A stretch of DNA of 6,275 nucleotides, taken from the NCBI GenBank assembly GCA_946405655.1, contig CAMJHX010000080.1, positions 1 to 6,275 of the forward strand, in the 5' to 3' direction. The translations under genes and the position numbers were made by a program. The stretch is from an uncultured Clostridia bacterium (GTDB lineage Bacteria; Bacillota; Clostridia; Oscillospirales; Oscillospiraceae). This document shows, one piece after another, positions 1-4,140 of the stretch; the stretch's first letter is position 1; every line of letters begins with the position of its first letter. The notes beneath the pieces were generated by a model. It ran no database searches. It saw only the letters and a list, made by a program, of their open reading frames with translations, and was not told the origin of the DNA.

Positions 1-389
1 TTGTCGATGCCGTTTTTCTCGAACTCGTCAAAGTATTTGTTGATCCGCTCGATCAGCTCCGGGTCGGTCTCCGGCAGCGTCTCGCCGTTTTCCAGATCGC
101 GCCGCGCCATCTCCTCGGCGAGAATGTCGAAGAACACCGCGTCCTCATAGTCCGCGATCGCCTCGTGGATGCCGCCGCGCTCATAGGCGGGGGAGGGGAA
201 CGTGTGGCTGTACCACTTTGTCACGAGCGCGCGCATGCCGTGCTCGGGGCAGAGCTGGAAGATCTTCTCCTGCAGATTGTCGTAGTCCTCGATCCGATCG
301 TCGCCCCGCGCAGAGTTCATGATCCAGTTTCCTGTGTACACCAGATCCAGCAGCAGCCGAAACTCCTTTTCCGTCAGCTCAATGTTCAT
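1..389 (-). CDS. Conserved-looking hypothetical protein, C-terminus cut by window edge
   Basis: An open frame of 129 codons begins with ATG at 389 and runs leftwards out of the window, so the C-terminus is missing. The start is supported by a near-perfect ribosome binding site (AAAGGAGGG, 405-397, seven bases from the ATG) and by a promoter with a perfect TATAAT upstream. The protein begins MNIELTEKEFRLLLDLVYTG and is acidic, with a high share of Glu and Asp. It looks soluble and mostly helical. I see no signal peptide, membrane segment or catalytic motif. A Cys-Pro-Glu-His stretch lies near residue 50, but there is no paired metal-binding motif. I do not recognise the family and propose no function. 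It is transcribed divergently from the DUF1934-argS pair. That this is a real gene is well supported by the start signals and the GC-rich codon pattern shared with its neighbours. Confidence 0.85.
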   Translation of the reverse strand, partial: MNIELTEKEFRLLLDLVYTGNWIMNSARGDDRIEDYDNLQEKIFQLCPEHGMRALVTKWYSHTFPSPAYERGGIHEAIADYEDAVFFDILAEEMARRDLENGETLPETDPELIERINKYFDEFEKNGID

Positions 390-428
390 CAGCGCGCCCT
401 CCTTTGGCCGTTTGTGGAATATGCGGAC

Positions 429-457
429 ATTATACCAGAGCGGGGCGTGAAAATCCA
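429..457 (-). promoter_or_regulatory. Sigma-A-type promoter for the leftward hypothetical gene
   Basis: Read on the minus strand, a perfect TATAAT -10 lies at 434-429 and is preceded by TGG, giving an extended -10 (TGnTATAAT). A weak -35 (TGGATT, three of six matches) sits 17 bases upstream at 457-452. The extended -10 can compensate for the weak -35. Transcription would start near 422, giving a leader of about 30 bases before the ATG at 389. Confidence 0.65.
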
Positions 458-469
458 CCTATTTTTCTG

Positions 470-498
470 TTGTAAAATGGTTCAAAATAAGGTATAGT
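470..498 (+). promoter_or_regulatory. Sigma-A-type promoter for the DUF1934-argS unit
   Basis: TTGTAA (470-475, four of six consensus bases) and TATAGT (493-498, five of six) are separated by exactly 17 bases. The predicted start of transcription is near 505, about 28 bases before the ATG at 533. It lies back-to-back with the leftward promoter at 429-457, so this short gap serves both directions. Confidence 0.6.
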
Positions 499-532
499 AA
501 TGTTTTGAATTCAAGCAAAGACAAGGTGTTAT

Positions 533-967
533 ATGAAAGATGTGATGATCCGGATTCTCGCCACGCAGACCGGCGACAATCCCAGAGAGCAGACGGAGCT
601 TGCGGAGTTCTCCACCGAGGGCCGGCTGGACTGTCATGACGGTTCCGGCACGCTCACCTATCCCGAGAGCGAGCTGACCGGCATGGAGGGCACCGTCACC
701 ACCATCTCCTTCACGCCCGAGGGCGCCGTGCTCACGCGCGAGGGCAGCGTCACCGGACGCATGGATTTCTCCCCCGGCGAGCGCAACACGTTTCTCTATG
801 AAACGCCCTACGGCTCCGCCACCGTCGGGATGGAGACCAAGCGCTATTCCTCCACGCTCACCGAGCAGGGAGGTACGCTTGAGATTGAATATGTCATCGA
901 CATTGACCACGCATTCGTGGCGCTCAACCAGATGCACATTCAGGTCACGGAAAAGAAAGAATACTGA
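533..967 (+). CDS. DUF1934 domain protein (YwiB-like)
   Basis: This 144-residue protein matches the pattern of the DUF1934/YwiB family: a short N-terminal beta strand (MKDVMIRILATQTGD), a TYPES-like strand near residue 42, a Thr/Glu-rich central region, and a C-terminal part ending in an EIEYVIDID strand and an NQMHIQV strand. The family is small, cytoplasmic and predicted to be an all-beta, calycin-like barrel. Its biochemical role is not established. In Bacillus subtilis the homologue ywiB lies directly before argS, and the same order occurs here with a 17-base gap, which supports the assignment. A weak AAGGTG ribosome binding site lies at 523-528, only four bases before the ATG. A second in-frame ATG at 545 is possible, but family members usually have the longer start. 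It is probably co-transcribed with argS; no terminator is visible between them. Confidence 0.85.
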   Translation: MKDVMIRILATQTGDNPREQTELAEFSTEGRLDCHDGSGTLTYPESELTGMEGTVTTISFTPEGAVLTREGSVTGRMDFSPGERNTFLYETPYGSATVGMETKRYSSTLTEQGGTLEIEYVIDIDHAFVALNQMHIQVTEKKEY

Positions 968-984
968 GGATAGAGGTAACGATT

Positions 985-2679
985 ATGAACTGCATTGAAC
1001 AGGCAAAGCAGGCGCTCGACGCGCTGCTGCATCAGGCATATGCTTCCGCCGTCGCCGCGGGAGAGTTTTCCGGAGAGGGCGAGCTGCGCGGCAGCGTGGA
1101 GCAGCCCAAGGACTCCGCCAACGGCGACTTCGCCGCGAACCACGCCATGGCGTCGGCCAAGGCGCTGCGCATGCCGCCGCGCAAGATCGCCGAGACGCTG
1201 GTTTCCCATCTGAATCTCGCGGAGAGCTGGTTTGCCTCCGCCGAGGTCGCGGGTCCGGGCTTCCTGAATTTCCGCCTTTCCCCCAAGTGGTATGCGGACG
1301 TCCTGCAGAGCATCGAAGCCGAGGGCGCGGACTATGGCCGCGTCGACGACGGCCACGGCGAGAAGGTCATGGTCGAGTTCGTCTCCGCCAACCCCACCGG
1401 CCCCATGACGATCGGCAACGCCCGCGGCGGCGTGCTGGGCGACGCGATGGCTGCCGTGCTTGACCGCGCGGGCTACGACGTCTGGCGCGAGTTCTATGTC
1501 AACGATGCCGGCAATCAGGTCGACCTCTTCGGCCGCAGCATCGAGGCGCGCTATCTCCAGCTGATTCAGGGCGAGGACGCCGTCGAGTTCCCGGACAACG
1601 GCTACCACGGCGACGATATCAAGGCGCTCGCCAAGCTCATCTTCGAGCGCGACGGGGAGAAGTATCTCACGGTTGATTCCGCCGAGCGCCGTGCGGCGTT
1701 CGTGGCCTTCGGCCTGCCGTATAACATCGAGCGCATGCAGCGCGATCTCGAGCGCTACCGCATCCACTTTGACCAGTGGTTCCTCGAGAGCAGCCTGCAC
1801 CAGTCCGGCTATGTGGCGGAGACCGTGAAGCTCCTCGAGGATGCCGGTCTCACCTATGAGAAGGACGGCGCGCTCTGGCTCAAGAACACCGACCTCGGCG
1901 CGGATAAGGACGAGGTGCTCCGCCGCTCCAACGGGTTTTATACCTACTATGCCGTCGACGTCGCCTACCACCGCAACAAATTCATCGAGCGCGGCTTTGA
2001 CCGCGTCATCGACGTCTGGGGCGCCGACCACCACGGCCACGCCGTCCGCTTTGCCGCCACGATGAAGGCTCCCGCTCTCGGTCTGGAAGGCCGCAAGCTC
2101 GATTTCCTCATCATGCAGATGGTGCGCCTCGTGCGCGGCGACGAAGTCGTCAAGGTCTCCAAGCGCACGGGCAAGGCGCTCACGCTCGCGGATCTCATGG
2201 ACGAGATCGGCGTCGACGCCTGCCGCTTCTTCTTCAACGCCAAGCCCGATACGCACCTCGAGTTTGACCTCGACCTCGCCGTGCGCGAGGACAGCGAAAA
2301 CCCGGTCTACTATGTCCAGTATGCCCACGCCCGCATCTGCACGCTGATCTCCGCCCTCGCGGAGGCGGGTCACACCGTACCGCAGGCGGCGGCGCTCGAT
2401 GTCTCGCTCTTCGAGACCGAGCAGGAGCGCGCGCTGCTCAAAAAGCTCTCCGAGCTCCCGGAGGAGATCCACCTCGCCGCGCGCGATTACGATCCCAGCC
2501 GCCTCAACCGCTACGCGATCGATCTCGCCGGCTGCTTCCACCGGTTCTATAACGCCTGCCGCATCAAGGACGCGGAGGAGAACGTTCTCCTCGCCCGTCT
2601 CAAGCTTGCGGACGCCACGCGCATTGTGCTGGAAAACGCCCTCGCCATCATCGGTGTCACGGCTCCCGATAAGATGTAA
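985..2679 (+). CDS. argS: Arginine--tRNA ligase (arginyl-tRNA synthetase)
   Basis: This 564-residue class I aminoacyl-tRNA synthetase charges tRNA-Arg with arginine, using ATP, in the cytoplasm. The length is normal for bacterial ArgRS. In order it shows an N-terminal Add-1-type tRNA-binding region (about 1-115, with GPGFLNF near 90), the catalytic Rossmann fold with SANPTGP followed by the HIGH-equivalent motif TIGN at 142-145, a WGADHHGH stretch in the active-site region, the KMSKS-equivalent KVSKR at 390-394, and a C-terminal DALR anticodon-binding helical domain starting near 440 (VYYVQYAHAR) and ending IIGVTAPDKM. The first His of HIGH is Thr and the last is Asn; Asn at the last position is, from memory, common in clostridial ArgRS, while Thr at the first is less usual. 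AGAGGT at 972-977 is a well-spaced ribosome binding site. It is the second gene of a unit with the DUF1934 gene and is followed by a strong terminator. Confidence 0.98.
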   Translation: MNCIEQAKQALDALLHQAYASAVAAGEFSGEGELRGSVEQPKDSANGDFAANHAMASAKALRMPPRKIAETLVSHLNLAESWFASAEVAGPGFLNFRLSPKWYADVLQSIEAEGADYGRVDDGHGEKVMVEFVSANPTGPMTIGNARGGVLGDAMAAVLDRAGYDVWREFYVNDAGNQVDLFGRSIEARYLQLIQGEDAVEFPDNGYHGDDIKALAKLIFERDGEKYLTVDSAERRAAFVAFGLPYNIERMQRDLERYRIHFDQWFLESSLHQSGYVAETVKLLEDAGLTYEKDGALWLKNTDLGADKDEVLRRSNGFYTYYAVDVAYHRNKFIERGFDRVIDVWGADHHGHAVRFAATMKAPALGLEGRKLDFLIMQMVRLVRGDEVVKVSKRTGKALTLADLMDEIGVDACRFFFNAKPDTHLEFDLDLAVREDSENPVYYVQYAHARICTLISALAEAGHTVPQAAALDVSLFETEQERALLKKLSELPEEIHLAARDYDPSRLNRYAIDLAGCFHRFYNACRIKDAEENVLLARLKLADATRIVLENALAIIGVTAPDKM

Positions 2680-2692
2680 TCCTTCACAGATC

Positions 2693-2722
2693 AAACGCCT
2701 CCACATCCGTGGAGGCGTTTTT
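2693..2722 (+). terminator. Rho-independent terminator after argS
   Basis: A perfect 12-bp stem (AAACGCCTCCAC at 2693-2704 with GTGGAGGCGTTT at 2709-2720) encloses an ATCC loop and runs into a T tract (2718-2722). It starts 13 bases after the argS stop codon and so ends the DUF1934-argS transcript. The A run at the stem base may give weak activity on the other strand. Confidence 0.93.
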
Positions 2723-2732
2723 GCGCGTAAAA

Positions 2733-2764
2733 TGCGCCGGCATCCATTGCGGAGTACCGGCGCA
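2733..2764. repeat. 8-bp inverted repeat after the argS terminator
   Basis: TGCGCCGG (2733-2740) is the exact reverse complement of CCGGCGCA (2757-2764), with a 16-base spacer. No T tract follows, so it is not a terminator. Its role is unknown. It lies just before the AT-rich TATAAA at 2767-2772. Confidence 0.5.
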
Positions 2765-2784
2765 AGTATAAAATGAAGGGGGCA

Positions 2785-2912
2785 TTGGTATTGTATCACC
2801 TGCACTGTTATTATGGGAAGCGGCTTATTCCACATCGGCACAACGATGTGCGAATGTGGCACTGCAAATCCCATGCCGAAAACAAAAAAGCTTGAAAAAT
2901 CAAGCTTTTTTT
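2785..2912 (+). ncRNA. Candidate small RNA gene between argS and the TetR gene (tentative)
   Basis: This is a structural prediction only. An extended -10 (TGT before TATTAT, 2806-2814) has a partial -35 (TTGGTA, 2785-2790) at 18-base spacing, predicting a start near 2821. The transcript would be about 90 bases. It would contain a two-part hairpin at 2830-2859 (CCACAT with ATGTGG and GCACA with TGTGC, around an ACGA loop) and end at the intrinsic terminator 2884-2912. Promoter, structured body and terminator in the right order fit a trans-acting small RNA. The same bases also fit a short ORF (2773-2895), and either reading may be wrong. No known RNA family was recognised. Confidence 0.25.
2884..2912. 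terminator. Bidirectional intrinsic terminator between argS side and TetR gene
   Basis: A 12-bp stem (AAAAAAGCTTGA at 2884-2895 with TCAAGCTTTTTT at 2900-2911) closes an AAAA loop. A T tract follows on the plus strand (2906-2912), and the A run on the left gives a T tract on the minus strand. It lies about 47 bases past the stop codon of the leftward TetR-type gene, so it most likely ends that transcript. It would also stop any rightward transcript from 2723-2883. Confidence 0.85.
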
Positions 2913-2958
2913 GATGTTATGATCGTGACGAAAAAACACAGAAAGGCAACGCTGCGCA

Positions 2959-3531
2959 TCACAGCGGATATCCCAGCTCCTCCGTGACCACGTTTGCGAT
3001 CGCGGCAAAGCGCGCGGAAAAGCGCGTCAGCGAGCGGAAGGTCTTCTTCACATATTCCTCCGGCGGGGGACAGGGCTCGCTGCGAAGCCAGCTCTGCAGA
3101 CTGTCAAAGAGTCCGTCGAGAATGCGCGTGATGTAAAACCGGCGCTCCTCGTCCGTGTCGCAGGCGCTGCCGTAGTCCCGCTCCAGATAAATATACAGCC
3201 GGTCGATGCAGAAATCCCGAAACGCGCCGGGACCGTCCACATCGAAGGCCTGGAGATAAAACTCCCGGTTCTGATACAGATGATCGCACGCGAGCGGCAG
3301 GATCGTGAGCGCGTGCGGCGTGGTCTTGTCATCAAAAAAGCGGCAGAAGTCGTCATAGTGCACGAAGTTCAGCAGCTCGAACTTGTCCTGAAAATAGCGG
3401 TAGAACGTGCGGCGGCTGATGTAGGAGCGCTCGCAGAGCTCCGCCACGGTGACGTCTTCAAACTTTTTCTCGCGCAGCAGCTCCTTCATGCAGCTCGACA
3501 GCGCGCGCTTGATCTCCAGATTCTCCGACAT
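2959..3531 (-). CDS. TetR/AcrR-family transcriptional regulator
   Basis: This 190-residue protein has a TetR-type N-terminal DNA-binding domain. A helix (about 5-23) leads into the helix-turn-helix at 27-46, with VTVAELCERSYISRRTFYRYF being the characteristic pattern, followed by the conserved helix-4 start KFELL at 50-54. The rest (about 60-190) is a helical ligand/dimerisation domain resembling the DhaS-like TetR_C group, with several aromatic residues in the LYQNREFYLQAF region. The ligand cannot be told from sequence. The ATG at 3531 has a good ribosome binding site (GGAGG, seven bases away). A strong promoter lies upstream with a small palindrome between its hexamers, consistent with autorepression, which is common in this family. 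Its only neighbours are the symporter unit, transcribed away from it, and argS, convergent with it. Control of the symporter promoter is possible but unproven. Confidence 0.92.
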   Translation of the reverse strand: MSENLEIKRALSSCMKELLREKKFEDVTVAELCERSYISRRTFYRYFQDKFELLNFVHYDDFCRFFDDKTTPHALTILPLACDHLYQNREFYLQAFDVDGPGAFRDFCIDRLYIYLERDYGSACDTDEERRFYITRILDGLFDSLQSWLRSEPCPPPEEYVKKTFRSLTRFSARFAAIANVVTEELGYPL

Positions 3532-3563
3532 TCTGCACCCTCCGATCCTACAAACTTAGAACC

Positions 3564-3592
3564 ATTTTATGACAGATAAATCGGAAAGTCAA
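3564..3592 (-). promoter_or_regulatory. Promoter of the TetR-type gene, with a palindrome in the spacer
   Basis: On the minus strand, TTGACT (3592-3587, five of six) and TAAAAT (3569-3564, five of six) are spaced by 17 bases, a strong sigma-A promoter. Transcription would start near 3557, giving a leader of about 25 bases. A 15-base palindrome (TTTAT, five bases, ATAAA; 3566-3580) overlaps the -10 and spacer and is a plausible operator for autoregulation. Short AT arms like these also occur by chance. Confidence 0.7.
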
Positions 3593-3606
3593 TGCGTATT
3601 AAAACA

Positions 3607-3635
3607 CGAATGGCACGGGGTTACCGTGCCATTCG
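3607..3635. repeat. Perfect 12-bp inverted repeat upstream of the TetR promoter
   Basis: CGAATGGCACGG (3607-3618) pairs perfectly with CCGTGCCATTCG (3624-3635) around a GGTTA loop. On the plus strand no T tract follows. On the minus strand a short TGTTTTAAT follows, so it could be a weak leftward terminator, although no leftward gene lies upstream of it. It sits 15 bases upstream of the TetR -35, so an operator is the other reading. Confidence 0.75.
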
Positions 3636-3647
3636 CTTGCTGGGGAT

Positions 3648-3671
3648 GGAGAAAAAGAAGAAAGAAAAAGA
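3648..3671 (+). other. 24-base uninterrupted purine tract
   Basis: Bases 3648-3671 are purines only, mostly A with scattered G. With single T interruptions the tract extends to about 3642-3679. It lies in the non-coding gap between the TetR gene and the symporter promoter. A 21-codon ORF starts within it (ATG at 3646, Lys-rich, ending RCMSC before TGA), but it has no ribosome binding site and is not called as a gene. No function is assigned. Confidence 0.4.
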
Positions 3672-3757
3672 TGGGGAAGCAATCAAAAAAACGCGCTGCA
3701 TGTCCTGCTGACGATCTTAAGATAACAGCAAAACCTGAATTCAACCTTAAATTCCTT

Positions 3758-3807
3758 AAATTTGACTGGATAATATCATAAAAAATCCCAAATGTCCAGT
3801 TAAATTT
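3758..3807. repeat. 13-bp imperfect inverted repeat in the AT-rich spacer
   Basis: AAATTTGACTGGA (3758-3770) pairs with TCCAGTTAAATTT (3795-3807) at 12 of 13 positions; the remaining pair is G-U if transcribed. The loop is 24 bases. It lies about 50 bases upstream of the symporter -35, outside the predicted transcript. It could be a protein-binding region or the relic of a small element. No target-site duplication was recognised. Confidence 0.6.
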
Positions 3808-3854
3808 TGTAAAAAAATTGTGAATCACTGTAAATCGTGAAATAGTAGTCAGAA

Positions 3855-3869
3855 TGTCTTGACAAGACA
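3855..3869. promoter_or_regulatory. 15-bp palindrome over the -35, candidate operator
   Basis: TGTCTTGACAAGACA is a perfect palindrome with 7-base arms around a central A (3862), and it contains the entire -35 hexamer. A dimeric repressor bound here would block RNA polymerase. The size is in the range used by many TetR-family dimers, and a TetR-type gene lies about 330 bases away, but no copy of this motif is visible at that gene's own promoter. Confidence 0.45.
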
Positions 3870-3889
3870 GGGAAAAAGTGTAATAATAA
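3859..3889 (+). promoter_or_regulatory. Strong promoter of the riboswitch-symporter unit
   Basis: A perfect TTGACA -35 (3859-3864) is followed after 17 bases by AATAAT (3882-3887, five of six), with TGT just before it giving an extended -10. Transcription is predicted to start near 3894, so the untranslated leader is about 247 bases and covers the whole riboswitch. The -35 is embedded in the palindrome at 3855-3869. Confidence 0.85.
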
Positions 3890-3907
3890 CCCTCGCAATT
3901 GAAAACA

Positions 3908-4028
3908 ATCCGCGGAAGCCTCTGGAATCGTTCGAGACCGGAGGGGGAGGATACTCTGGAGAATCCCAAGCAATTGGGTGCCGAAGGTGCAAGGCTGCAA
4001 GCCGAATCTCTCAGGCAAAAGGACAGAG
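3908..4028 (+). promoter_or_regulatory. Glycine riboswitch, single aptamer with possible 5' ghost aptamer
   Basis: This structured RNA binds glycine and controls the downstream symporter in cis. The aptamer spans 3954-4028. P1 pairs CTCTG (3954-3958) with CAGAG (4024-4028). One hairpin is CCCAA/TTGGG (3965-3978), and another is GGCT/AGCC (3993-4003). The conserved core is clear: GCCGAAGGTGCAA (3980-3992) and ATCTCTCAGGCAAAAGGAC (4006-4024), the hallmark of this class. Only one such core is present. Directly upstream, 3908-3952 can fold with ATCC/GGAT closing a CCTCTGG/CCGGAGG hairpin, which fits the 'ghost aptamer' described for single-aptamer glycine riboswitches with a 5' partner. An intrinsic terminator follows at 4068-4105. 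Glycine riboswitches before sodium:alanine symporter genes are known in other Firmicutes, including a reported glycine-off switch in Streptococcus pyogenes. Confidence 0.95.
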
Positions 4029-4067
4029 CAGGGCGCAATGCGCGTGCGATACTGTGTGGTTTTTCAG

Positions 4068-4105
4068 AGCTGCCGACCCAGAGCGGGCCGGCGCTTTTTG
4101 TTTTT
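4068..4105 (+). terminator. Riboswitch-controlled intrinsic terminator
   Basis: The 5' arm AGC-T-GCCG-A-CCC (4068-4079) pairs with GGG-C-CGGC-GCT (4085-4095), with one bulged T (4071) and one A/C mismatch (4076/4088), around an AGAGC loop. Two T5 runs follow (4095-4099 and 4101-4105). It lies 40 bases after the aptamer and ends 35 bases before the symporter ATG, the standard place for a transcription-terminating expression platform. Confidence 0.85.
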
Positions 4106-4140
4106 GGTTGCGAAATCAAAACAGAGGAGAGAACACACAA

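Noticed and set aside
165..497. 110-codon plus-strand frame near the left edge
   Set aside because: It is antisense to the leftward gene, which has a far better start signal, and it runs through both divergent promoters.
482..937. 151-codon minus-strand frame
   Set aside because: It is antisense to the DUF1934 gene, which has family support and conserved neighbourhood.
940..2874. 644-codon open frame on the minus strand
   Set aside because: It lies antisense to argS. Long antisense frames are expected where codons end in G or C. The predicted protein is low-complexity (Ala, Glu, Val, Arg) with no domain, and argS is beyond doubt.
3569..3781. 70-codon plus-strand frame upstream of the TetR gene
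   Set aside because: It has no ribosome binding site, runs through the TetR promoter and the inverted repeat at 3607-3635, and has no recognisable domain.
3894..3953. First aptamer of a tandem glycine riboswitch
   Set aside because: The conserved GCCGAAGG and CAGGCAAAAGGAC core appears only once, so a second functional glycine site is not supported; the region is treated as a possible ghost aptamer.
3859..4140. 94-codon N-terminal extension of the symporter frame
   Set aside because: These codons cover the promoter -35, the riboswitch and its terminator; the family N-terminus and ribosome binding site place the start at 4141.
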